In this document: piece by piece, positions 57,122 through 64,000 of the stretch
Layout: each line of letters starts with the position of its first letter
Position numbering within the stretch: the first letter of the stretch is position 1
Assembly: GCF_010894435.1 (NCBI RefSeq)
Contig: NZ_JAAIXZ010000009.1
Location: 229,342-293,341, forward strand
Direction: 5' to 3'
Length of the DNA stretch: 64,000 nucleotides
From: Pyxidicoccus trucidator
Lineage (GTDB): Bacteria; Myxococcota; Myxococcia; Myxococcales; Myxococcaceae
The notes under the pieces: model-generated
Database searches by the model: none
What the model was told of the DNA's origin: nothing
What the model saw: only the letters and a program-made list of their open reading frames with translations
Made by a program: the position numbers and the translations under genes

Positions 57122-59242
57122 TCAATACGTGAAGGAGATCTTCGAGAGGATACGGCGCTCCTGCGAGCCGTTGAAGGGCTGGTCCGAGTAGACCAGGAAG
57201 AGGTCGCTCCACGGCCGGTAGTGCCAGCCGAAGACGGCGTCCAGCAGCGTGCCCTTCACGTTGCTGTAGTCGGCCAGCTCGGAGACGGCGCCCTGCTGGA
57301 AGGTGATGCGGGTGTAGAGGTTCGGGTTGAACTGGTAGCGCAGCTGCGCGTAGCCGCTGTACGAGTGGCCCGTACCGGACGTGCCATACAGCTCGCTGTG
57401 CGTCGGCACGTCCTCGCTCTCCGTGTAGAAGGCGCTCAGCCTGGCCTGGAGCCGGTTGCCCAGCTTGTAGTTGAGGGCGGCGTTGATGCCGCGCGTCGGC
57501 CCCCCCAGGAAGCGGCCGGTGAAGGCCGTCAGCGTCAGGCTCTGCCAGTCGTTGGGGAAGAGGATGAAGCCACCCGTGGCCACCCGGTCCTTGAAGCCCT
57601 CGTTGTTGTCGTAGACGTAGTCCGCGTAGAGGGCGAAGTTGTGGTGCAGGTAGGGCGTCACGTTGACGCGCTGGCGCAGGCGGGTGCGCACCTTCTCGTG
57701 GTTGCGCCGCCAGAGGGTGTCCCAGGTGAGGTTCACCTGCGGCAGGAAGCGCAGCCCGGGGAACGGCGTCAGGTACAGGTGCGTGTTCCAGCCCTGCTTG
57801 TCGAGCACCGGCGTGTAGCCCAGGGGGTTGGCGTACCGCTCGCCGATGTCCTCCAGGTGGACCCAGAACTCGGAGTTGGTGTCGAAGCGGTGGATGGCCA
57901 GCTTGTACGCCTCGGAGTTCTTCGAGCCCGCCGCGTCGCTCCAGCTCTTGAGCGCCTGGGCCTGGATGAAGACCTCTTCCCAGATGTGGATGTTGGCGTC
58001 GAGGCCGGCGGTGCGGAACCAGCCGTACTTGTCGCCGTAGCGGCTGACGCCGATGAGGTTGATGGCGGAGCGCTTGCCGATGTCGTGCTGCAGGCGAAGG
58101 ACGCCGGAGTTGAGGTTCTCCTTGATGGTGGTGCCGTCCCCCGGGTCGTCCTCGTGCTGCACGTCGAGGAGGGCGAAGCCCAGGCCGCCGACCTTACCGG
58201 TCAGCTGCCCGCCGCCCCAGATGCGGTCATGCGGCTTCATGGCGATGCGGCGGGAGGTGAAGATCTTGATGGGCGCCAGGAAGAGGTGCTCGGACTCCAC
58301 GAAGAAGGGACGGCGCTCGGGAAGCAGCGGCTCATCGGTGTCCAGCAGCAGCCGGTCCTGGTCCGCCTCCACGTCTGAGAAGTCCGGGTTGACGGTCAGC
58401 TTCAGGGCCGCCCAGGGGGTCGGGTCGATGCGGGCGTCAAGGCCCGCGTTGGGCCGGAGCATCTTCCGACTCTCGGTGGTCTTCAGCGCGAAGTCGGTGG
58501 CGACGTACGGGGTGACGCTCCAGCTGCGGCGCCCCTGGATGTTCTTGAGGCCCTCCAGGTGCGGGAAGCGGCTCACCTTGGCGCTGTTGACGCCGTCCGG
58601 CGTCCAGTTGCTCCACTCCTGGGTGCGGGCCTGCTCGCGGTCCAGCATCAGGCCGAACGTCACCTCCTCGCCCTCCGGGAACTGGAAGTTGGCGAAGGGG
58701 ATGCGCATCTCGGAGTACCACCCGGTGTCGGTGACGGAGCCCATGGTCTCCCACTCACCCACCCAGGACGTGGTGAAGGCCTCGCCGTCCGCGACGATGC
58801 GGCCGTCGGTGCGCACGCCCAGCGGATTGGTCCAGAAGTAGTAGGCGTTCCGGTGGTCCTTGAACGTGTCCAGCATCACCGTGACGTTGTCCTCCTGGTG
58901 GAGGAAGGAGTCGTTCTGGACGCTGTAGGCCGTGATCTTCGACGGGTCCTTGTCGAGGCAGTGGAAGAGCACGTACAGGTTGTGCTTGTCGTAGAGGATG
59001 CGGACCTTGGTGTCGTCAGGCGCCGGCTTGCCGTAGTTGATGCGCGTGAGGTACCAGCCAGAGACCTCCGTCGCCGTCTGCCACACGGCCTCATCCGGCT
59101 TGCCATCGATGGTGATGGGCTCGGCGGTGAAGGTGGCCTTGTAGTTGTAGTGCTGCTTGTCGGGGGGTGAATCGGCAAAGGCCAGAGCGGGCAGACACGC
59201 GACGAACAGCGCGGCGCCCCAGGCACAGGTAGACGGTTTCAT
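57122..59242 (-). CDS. DUF5916 outer-membrane-type protein with CBM9-like domain
   Basis: Its ATG overlaps the MFS stop (59239-59242). The 706-residue protein has a signal peptide (CAWGAALFVACLPALAFA). A carbohydrate-binding family 9-like N-terminal domain follows (ITIDGKPDEAVW, VRILYDKHNLYVLFHCLD). A long DUF5916 region has RPFFVESEHLF and many alternating beta strands, and the chain ends KISFTY with a terminal aromatic residue typical of barrels. In this operon it could be the outer-membrane exit or receptor for the peptide product. Confidence 0.82.
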   Translation of the reverse strand: MKPSTCAWGAALFVACLPALAFADSPPDKQHYNYKATFTAEPITIDGKPDEAVWQTATEVSGWYLTRINYGKPAPDDTKVRILYDKHNLYVLFHCLDKDPSKITAYSVQNDSFLHQEDNVTVMLDTFKDHRNAYYFWTNPLGVRTDGRIVADGEAFTTSWVGEWETMGSVTDTGWYSEMRIPFANFQFPEGEEVTFGLMLDREQARTQEWSNWTPDGVNSAKVSRFPHLEGLKNIQGRRSWSVTPYVATDFALKTTESRKMLRPNAGLDARIDPTPWAALKLTVNPDFSDVEADQDRLLLDTDEPLLPERRPFFVESEHLFLAPIKIFTSRRIAMKPHDRIWGGGQLTGKVGGLGFALLDVQHEDDPGDGTTIKENLNSGVLRLQHDIGKRSAINLIGVSRYGDKYGWFRTAGLDANIHIWEEVFIQAQALKSWSDAAGSKNSEAYKLAIHRFDTNSEFWVHLEDIGERYANPLGYTPVLDKQGWNTHLYLTPFPGLRFLPQVNLTWDTLWRRNHEKVRTRLRQRVNVTPYLHHNFALYADYVYDNNEGFKDRVATGGFILFPNDWQSLTLTAFTGRFLGGPTRGINAALNYKLGNRLQARLSAFYTESEDVPTHSELYGTSGTGHSYSGYAQLRYQFNPNLYTRITFQQGAVSELADYSNVKGTLLDAVFGWHYRPWSDLFLVYSDQPFNGSQERRILSKISFTY

Positions 59243-60537
59243 CCGGGCTCCTGGGATGGGGTGAGGACGGGGGTGTGGGCGACAGGTGCCGGTGCGCTGC
59301 GCTCCGGAGCCCAGGCCATGGCGACCAGGGACAGGAGCAGCGCACCGGAGGACAGCAGGAAGGCACTGGAGAGCCCGGCATGCCGGGCGACGAAGCCATA
59401 GCTGAGGGGCGCGAGGACCTGGGCAAGCGCCGCGCACGAGCCGAGCGCGCCGAGGAAGCGGCCACGCTCCGAAGTCGGAGCCACCTCCACCACCACCGCC
59501 TGGGCGGCGGGCCGGTGGAGGCCGTCCGGCACGGCGAGCAGCGCCCAGGCCACCACCATGACGATGAGGCCGTACGGCGCGGGCAGCCAGCCGGCCAGCC
59601 CGAGCACGGCGCTCATGAGCACCATGCCCGCCAGGCCCGCGAGGATGAGGCCGCTGCGCCGGGGCAGCCCGTCCGACAGGCGCCCGCCAAAGGGCTGCGC
59701 GAAGGCGTAGACGAGCCAGGAGACGGCGACCAGCGGCCCCACCAGCTCGGCGGGCGCGCCCAGTTGCATCGCGTAGAGCGGGATGTAGATGGGGAAGAGG
59801 TTCAGGGCGAAGGCGAAGAAGAACTGCCAGACGAAGAGGCCGGCCATGCGCGGCGTATCGCGCACGTAGTCGAGCGGGGCGCGCAGCGACTCCAGCGCCA
59901 GCCGCAGGTGGCTGCCCTTCGGCTCCGCCTTCGGTGCCTCGCGCCTGGGCTCCTCCAGCTTCAGGAGCAGCAGGCTGCTGACGAGGAAGAGCGCGCCGGC
60001 GAGGAAGAAGGTGTGCTGCGTGCCCAGCCAGCGGATGACGGCGGCGGAGGCCGCCAGCGCCGCGACGAAGGTGAGGCTGCTGGTGGCGTCCAGGAGGGAG
60101 AAGATGGTGGCGCGCTTCTTCGACGGCGCGAAGTCCGCCACCAGCGCGCCATTCACCGGCTGCGCGGTGCGCGCCAGCAGCAGCTTGAGCGACAGCGCCG
60201 CGGCCAGCGGCAGCGGGTGCGAGAAGAGCGCCATCAGCGGCACCAGCAGCGACGTGGCCAGCGACAGGCTCACCACGAAGGCCTTGCGGCTGTAGCGGTC
60301 CGACAGCGCCCCCATCACCGGCTGCAGGAAGATGGGCACCAGCGAGCCGGCCGTGTACACCAGCCCGATGCCCTGCAGATCCAACCCGCGCGACTGGAGG
60401 TACAGCGGCATCACCGGGTTGAGCAGCCCTCCGGCCACCGTGCCCACCAGGCCGGACACGAGCAGCACCCGCAGGTTGCCCAGCCCCTGCGTCAGCTCGT
60501 ACATCTCGCGCACCGCGCGAACGCCCCGGGCAATCAT
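59239..60537 (-). CDS. MFS transporter
   Basis: The ATG at 60537 overlaps the stop of the S16-like gene (ATGA). The 432-residue protein has 12 hydrophobic segments and the MFS motif GALSDRYSRK between helices 2 and 3, with a related GGRLSDGLPRRS in the second half. It sits in the inner membrane. Within this operon it is the likely exporter of the mature peptide; a role as importer cannot be excluded. Confidence 0.85.
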   Translation of the reverse strand: MIARGVRAVREMYELTQGLGNLRVLLVSGLVGTVAGGLLNPVMPLYLQSRGLDLQGIGLVYTAGSLVPIFLQPVMGALSDRYSRKAFVVSLSLATSLLVPLMALFSHPLPLAAALSLKLLLARTAQPVNGALVADFAPSKKRATIFSLLDATSSLTFVAALAASAAVIRWLGTQHTFFLAGALFLVSSLLLLKLEEPRREAPKAEPKGSHLRLALESLRAPLDYVRDTPRMAGLFVWQFFFAFALNLFPIYIPLYAMQLGAPAELVGPLVAVSWLVYAFAQPFGGRLSDGLPRRSGLILAGLAGMVLMSAVLGLAGWLPAPYGLIVMVVAWALLAVPDGLHRPAAQAVVVEVAPTSERGRFLGALGSCAALAQVLAPLSYGFVARHAGLSSAFLLSSGALLLSLVAMAWAPERSAPAPVAHTPVLTPSQEPG

Positions 60538-61169
60538 GCCGCCACCCCGCCCGGAATCGCCGCGCCCGCCGCGGCAGCGGCCTGACGCAGCGGCAGCGCG
60601 CCCAGCACGGACTCGGCACCCTCGGTGAGGGTGGCGACGGGGCGCACGTCGAGGGAGGCGAGGGGCGCGGCGTCCCACTGGCTGCCGGCGGGCACCCACA
60701 CCGGCACGCGCCCGGCGGCCGCGTGGACCTGGCGCACGTAGCCGTCCGCGACGGCCAGCTTGCCCTGGAGCTTCTCGAGCGGCGCGGACACCAGCGCCTC
60801 GCCCGCGTCCAGCGCCACGCCCGTGGCCAGGAAGGGGGCGGGCAGCTCGCGCCCGGCCAGCAGCGCCACCCACGCGACGAACAGCGGCAGGGACGCGCTG
60901 CGCCCGTCCAGCAGCACGCGCCGGCCTCGCACGGAGACGAACAGGTCCGTCTCGTCCCAGGGCAGCGCGTAGCGCCCGCGGCCCACGGCCGCCAGGTGGC
61001 GCAGGTGCTGCTGCCAGGCCGGCGCGTAGCCGGTGTCACGGGACAGGTCCACCCAGAGGCGGCCTTCGCCCGGGCGTACCGCCACGTCGACGGACACGGC
61101 CCGGAACAGCGGCGCGCCATGCAGGTCGGCCTGGGTGAGCAGCAGGAGTGGCGTGGACGAGGAGCTCAA
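60534..61169 (-). CDS. stand-alone Lon (S16)-like peptidase domain, candidate leader peptidase
   Basis: The frame has no ATG; TTG at 61169 is the most likely start, giving 211 residues, but its ribosome site is poor. Residues 75-141 follow the Lon catalytic pattern: DLFVSV, then LLDGRSASLPL (S91 aligned with the Lon nucleophile in GPSAG), LAGRELPAPFLATGVAL, and APLEKLQGKLAVA (K133 or K137 as the general base). There is no ATPase domain. Located between the precursor array and the exporter, it may cut the constant N-terminus of the peptides. The alignment is by eye. Confidence 0.62.
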   Translation of the reverse strand: MSSSSTPLLLLTQADLHGAPLFRAVSVDVAVRPGEGRLWVDLSRDTGYAPAWQQHLRHLAAVGRGRYALPWDETDLFVSVRGRRVLLDGRSASLPLFVAWVALLAGRELPAPFLATGVALDAGEALVSAPLEKLQGKLAVADGYVRQVHAAAGRVPVWVPAGSQWDAAPLASLDVRPVATLTEGAESVLGALPLRQAAAAAGAAIPGGVAA

Positions 61170-61205
61170 GGGAAGGGAGCAGCGAGGTGAAGAGGGAGGA
61201 AAACA

Positions 61206-61245
61206 CGGGCGGGACTCGGCCCCCGAAGGAGCCGCTTCCCGCCCG
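61206..61245 (-). terminator. hairpin after last precursor gene
   Basis: CGGGCGGGA (61206-61214) pairs with TCCCGCCCG (61237-61245), with inner CGGC (61217-61220) and GCCG (61231-61234). It lies between precursor A and the S16-like gene. It could terminate part of the transcripts or stabilise the precursor mRNA. Confidence 0.55.
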
Positions 61246-61255
61246 CGAGCTTCAA

Positions 61256-61354
61256 CTACTCGGCGACGCGAACCTGCGCGGCGACCATGGTGCCACCGCA
61301 GGAGCACTTGTCGGACGAAGCGGAAACGCGAACGATCTGGGCCTTGACGTACAT
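61256..61354 (-). CDS. RiPP precursor-like peptide A (32 residues)
   Basis: The peptide has the shared 23-residue part (MYVKAQIVRV, then SASSDKCSCGGTM) and a tail VAAQVRVAE. Ser replaces Ala at position 11, the only copy with this change. AAAGAGG stands 6 bases upstream. It is the last unit of the array and is nearest the S16-like gene. Confidence 0.8.
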   Translation of the reverse strand: MYVKAQIVRVSASSDKCSCGGTMVAAQVRVAE

Positions 61355-61474
61355 GGTGAACCTCTTTCGGGGTGCTGGGTTGAGCCCATCCACGGTCCGG
61401 CGAGCCGGCCCCCGGACGGGGTGCTGCGCAACGGCGAGGGCGGAAGGAAGACCTCCCGCCCCTGCCGGTGTGGA

Positions 61475-61570
61475 CTACTCCGCGATGCGGACCTGCGCGG
61501 TCATGGTGCCGCCGCAGGAGCACTTGTCGGACGAAGCGGCAACGCGGACGATCTGGGCCTTGACGTACAT
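61475..61570 (-). CDS. RiPP precursor-like peptide B (31 residues)
   Basis: Shared N-terminal part ending KCSCGGTM, with tail TAQVRIAE. The AAAGAGG ribosome site is 6 bases upstream. The tail is close to that of peptide A. Confidence 0.8.
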   Translation of the reverse strand: MYVKAQIVRVAASSDKCSCGGTMTAQVRIAE

Positions 61571-61652
61571 GGTGAACCTCTTTCGGGGTGTTGGGGTTGA
61601 GCCCAACCGCGGCCCGGCGAACCGGACCGCGGGCGGGGTGCTGCACAACGGT

Positions 61653-61683
61653 GCGGGTGGAGAGAGAGACCCTCACCACCCGC
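61653..61683 (-). terminator. hairpin between precursors C and B
   Basis: GCGGGTGG (61653-61660) pairs with CCACCCGC (61676-61683), 11 bases after the stop of peptide C in the direction of transcription. A smaller imperfect GC hairpin lies after peptide B at 61438-61460. Confidence 0.4.
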
Positions 61684-61694
61684 GCCGAGGAGGA

Positions 61695-61790
61695 CTACTC
61701 CGCGATGGTCAGGTTCGCGGACATGGTGCCGCCGCAGGAGCACTTGTCGGACGAAGCGGCAACGCGGACGATCTGGGCCTTGACGTACAT
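61695..61790 (-). CDS. RiPP precursor-like peptide C (31 residues)
   Basis: Shared N-terminal part ending KCSCGGTM, with tail SANLTIAE. The leader differs slightly (GGTCCACAC before ATG) but keeps AAAGAGG. Confidence 0.8.
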   Translation of the reverse strand: MYVKAQIVRVAASSDKCSCGGTMSANLTIAE

Positions 61791-61855
61791 GTGTGGACCT
61801 CTTTCGGTGCTGCGGGTTGTGGGCGTGAGCCCGGATGAACTACGGAACACAACGG

Positions 61856-61954
61856 CTACTGGATGACCGCCGCGTCGGCGAGGGTCATGGTGCCGCCGCA
61901 GGAGCACTTGTCGGACGAAGCGGCGACGCGAACGATCTGGGCCTTGACGTACAT
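61856..61954 (-). CDS. RiPP precursor-like peptide D (32 residues)
   Basis: Shared N-terminal part ending KCSCGGTM, with tail TLADAAVIQ. The leader has AAAAGAGATCCCC. The tail type (ending VIQ) is shared with E and F, whereas A, B, C and G end in AE. Confidence 0.8.
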   Translation of the reverse strand: MYVKAQIVRVAASSDKCSCGGTMTLADAAVIQ

Positions 61955-62002
61955 GGGGATCTCTTTTCGGTGATGTGAGTGGTTGGGGGGCGTGAGCCCG
62001 GA

Positions 62003-62101
62003 CTACTGGATGACTTCGGCGTTGTTCAGGGTCATGGTGCCGCCGCAGGAGCACTTGTCGGACGACGCGGCGACGCGAACGATCTGGGCCTTGACGTACA
62101 T
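62003..62101 (-). CDS. RiPP precursor-like peptide E (32 residues)
   Basis: Shared N-terminal part ending KCSCGGTM, with tail TLNNAEVIQ. AAAGAGG lies upstream. A 301-base stretch separates it from F; that stretch holds a 14-bp hairpin near F and otherwise no gene I can support. Confidence 0.8.
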   Translation of the reverse strand: MYVKAQIVRVAASSDKCSCGGTMTLNNAEVIQ

Positions 62102-62357
62102 GGTGGACCTCTTTCGGTGTTGGGGTTGAACCCGGCCTCGTTCCGGCGAACCGGCTCGCAGCCGAGGCGCTACGAGCGACACGGGCCTGAAGAAGACTGA
62201 TTGCCCGCGCCGCCACTACTACCCGAGCCCCCTGACACGCGTTCTGGGACACCGCGGGTCGCGCGCTCATGAGCAGGCACGACGATAGATACACGCGTTG
62301 CAGCCACGTCCATCGTGGTCCTCTTGGGGGTGTGGGTTTGAAGAGCGCCGCAAACGA

Positions 62358-62389
62358 GAAGGGCGGGGAGGTTTTCCTCCCCGCCCTTC
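62358..62389 (-). terminator. strong hairpin dividing the precursor array
   Basis: GAAGGGCGGGGAGG (62358-62371) pairs perfectly with CCTCCCCGCCCTTC (62376-62389) around a TTTT/AAAA loop. It lies 12 bases after the stop of peptide F on the minus strand, so it could separate precursors G-F from E-A. No long U-tract follows. Confidence 0.6.
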
Positions 62390-62401
62390 CTTACTTCCCA
62401 A

Positions 62402-62494
62402 CTACTGGATGACCTCGCGCACCGTCATCGTGCCACCACAGGAACACTTGTCGGAGGAAGCGGCAACGCGGACGATCTCAGCCTTGACGTACAT
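62402..62494 (-). CDS. RiPP precursor-like peptide F (30 residues)
   Basis: The most diverged copy at DNA level, with Glu for Gln at position 6. The KCSCGGTM core is intact and the tail is TVREVIQ. The leader is CTGAGAGGTACATC before ATG. Conservation of the cysteines despite silent changes suggests selection on the core. Confidence 0.8.
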   Translation of the reverse strand: MYVKAEIVRVAASSDKCSCGGTMTVREVIQ

Positions 62495-62533
62495 GATGTA
62501 CCTCTCAGGTGTTGGGGTGTTGGGAGCTTCGAA

Positions 62534-62626
62534 CTACTCCGCGACGGTGAGGACCGTCATGGTCCCGCCGCAGGAGCACTTGTCGGAGGAAGCGGCGACG
62601 CGAACGATCTGGGCCTTGACGTACAT
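62534..62626 (-). CDS. RiPP precursor-like peptide G (30 residues)
   Basis: First unit of the array, with tail TVLTVAE after KCSCGGTM. The frame is open further upstream, but the AAAGAGG site and the match to the other copies fix the start at 62626. Confidence 0.82.
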   Translation of the reverse strand: MYVKAQIVRVAASSDKCSCGGTMTVLTVAE

Positions 62627-62652
62627 GGTGAACCTCTTTCGGTGGTGGGTTG

Positions 62653-62724
62653 GCCTGTGCTGTGAAACAATGCGTTCCGTGTCACAGGCGTTGTGTGTGT
62701 TTTTAAGAAAATGAAACACACACA
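62653..62724 (-). promoter_or_regulatory. upstream region of precursor array with two inverted repeats
   Basis: TGTGTGTGTTT (62692-62702) pairs with AAACACACACA (62714-62724), and GCCTGTG (62653-62659) pairs with CACAGGC (62683-62689). The stretch is much more AT-rich than the surroundings and sits 27-98 bases before peptide G. It is a likely promoter/operator or the 3' end of the PqqD-like transcript. Confidence 0.45.
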
Positions 62725-62813
62725 TCTGGTGGCTCTTCGGGCAAAGCGAGGCCATGGCCTGACTTGCCAGGGAAGAACCCAATGAGTTGTGCTTGCAGGA
62801 TGAGAAGGCGTTC

Positions 62814-63092
62814 TCAGGAAACGCCGGACGGCTCGCAGAGTCCGAGTTCCAGGAACTGAGCTACAGTACTCTGGACGTCTTCAACGATTTCCTGGCGGGG
62901 AGCCGTTGCGCCCAGTCCGCTGGAGAGTGCCTGCACCGCGTCCTCGAGCGTGCTGCCAGTGCGGCACAGCTCGAAGATACGGGCGGCGGTCTCGTTTACT
63001 CGGAAGACCTCTCCACCTTCGGTGTCCAGGAGGAAGAACGCGTCCTGCTGCTGCTGGACCATGACACCGGCCACTGCTCGTGGAAGGACCAA
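62814..63092 (-). CDS. PqqD-like RiPP recognition element protein
   Basis: TTG at 63092 is the start: CAGGAGAG lies 6 bases upstream. The 92-residue protein follows the PqqD/RRE pattern: DAFFLLDTEGGEVFRVNETAARIFELC, read in pieces as strand-strand-helix, then GSTLEDAVQALSSGLG and EIVEDVQSTVAQFLELGL. RREs bind leader peptides and deliver them to modifying enzymes. It is the first gene of the cluster, 187 bases upstream of peptide G, and should recognise the constant N-terminus. Confidence 0.82.
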   Translation of the reverse strand: MVLPRAVAGVMVQQQQDAFFLLDTEGGEVFRVNETAARIFELCRTGSTLEDAVQALSSGLGATAPRQEIVEDVQSTVAQFLELGLCEPSGVS

Positions 63093-63313
63093 GATGCGCT
63101 CTCCTGGTGACCGCGGTTTTCCCGGACTGCCGTATGAATCCGCTCAGACCGTTACAAACCGCGCTTCTCTATTTCCGTGTTTCTAAATCCTTCCACTCCT
63201 GTAGTCAATACCTCGCAGCCCTGAGGTGAAAAAAGACCCCCAACTCCGTGAAATCACAGGCTGAAACAGGAACACGAAAAACAGTGACGCGTCGCATGCA
63301 CGCGGCGGGTCGA

Positions 63314-63339
63314 AGCGCGGCGGCGTTTCATGCCGCGCT
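63314..63339 (-). terminator. hairpin after menB
   Basis: AGCGCGGC (63314-63321) pairs with GCCGCGCT (63332-63339), 19 bases after the menB stop. The rest of 63093-63313 is relatively AT-rich and probably holds the promoter for the PqqD-like gene. Confidence 0.4.
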
Positions 63340-63357
63340 CCGCCGCGAAAAAAGCGC

Positions 63358-64000
<643 letters not shown>

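Larger units (their letters stand above)
61256..62640 (-). repeat. tandem array of seven near-identical peptide genes with shared leaders
   Basis: Seven units of about 95 coding bases recur at irregular spacing (33-301 bases). Each is preceded by a nearly constant leader CCGAAAGAGGTTCACC or a close variant. The coding start is almost invariant; the last 7-9 codons differ. The pattern indicates repeated duplication of one precursor gene. Confidence 0.85.

Noticed and set aside
57122-61120. A 1332-codon open frame that would fuse the transporter region to the DUF5916 protein
   Set aside because: The upstream 620 codons are the shifted frame of the MFS and S16-like genes (Arg/Ala/Pro-rich, no domain). 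A signal peptide and ATGA junction mark the true start at 59242.
61256-62640. CRISPR-like repeat array
   Set aside because: The repeated units are about 95 bases, coding, each with a ribosome site, and irregularly spaced. There are no uniform spacers and no cas genes.

Overview
The window looks like a chromosomal segment of a myxobacterium (Myxococcus/Corallococcus/Pyxidicoccus group). It is very GC-rich with strong third-position GC bias. It encodes large Ser/Thr-kinase/TPR signalling proteins, a DUSAM-domain protein, an AHH-nuclease/Imm11-type toxin-immunity pair, many lipoproteins and secreted hydrolases, and short or overlapping gene spacing. No rRNA, canonical tRNA, IS element or CRISPR array was seen.

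Left part (1-15.1 kb): the C-terminus of a DUF7873-like protein is followed by about 530 bases without a protein gene. These bases hold two tandem tRNA-mimicking RNAs in which the T-arm comes before the D-arm, the layout of bacterial YrlA-type Y RNAs. Then come an M14 peptidase, an S41 lipoprotein peptidase, a UreH/HupE-like metal transporter, a kinase-cyclase-AAA-TPR regulator, a patatin lipase, an NAPE-PLD-like hydrolase, a carbonic-anhydrase-like protein, an amino-acid permease and an Arg/Asp-rich secreted protein.

15-21 kb: a two-gene anti-phage island that I read as RADAR (rdrA ATPase, rdrB adenosine-deaminase-fold protein), with a divergent 4-TM protein that may be its membrane partner.

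21-54.8 kb: mostly envelope, signalling and housekeeping genes. They include a BNR propeller protein, an ECF-like sigma factor overlapping a zinc-finger kinase, an L,D-transpeptidase, a lytic transglycosylase, an amino-acid-binding lipoprotein, an FAD-linked oxidase/DUSAM/lipoprotein operon, a HEAT-like protein, a di-haem peroxidase, an SPFH protein, OmpA, class I fumarase, a C45 Ntn-hydrolase, a VOC protein and a hemolysin-III protein. At 42.6-45.4 kb an outer-membrane-like gene carries an in-frame amber stop. Next to it is an AHH-nuclease toxin gene whose signal peptide is out of frame, followed by its immunity gene.

54.8-63.1 kb: the most striking locus. All genes run on the minus strand: a PqqD-like RiPP recognition protein, seven tandem 30-32-residue peptides sharing a nearly invariant 23-residue N-terminus that ends in KCSCGGTM, a stand-alone Lon (S16)-like peptidase domain, an MFS exporter, a DUF5916 outer-membrane-type protein, a SAM methyltransferase, a DUF692/MNIO metalloenzyme and a probable MNIO partner. 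Every gap from the peptidase gene to the partner gene is under 25 bases, and two junctions are ATGA overlaps. It reads as a complete RiPP pathway (recognition, precursors, cysteine modification, methylation, leader removal, export) that I cannot assign to a characterised class. The window ends inside menB.
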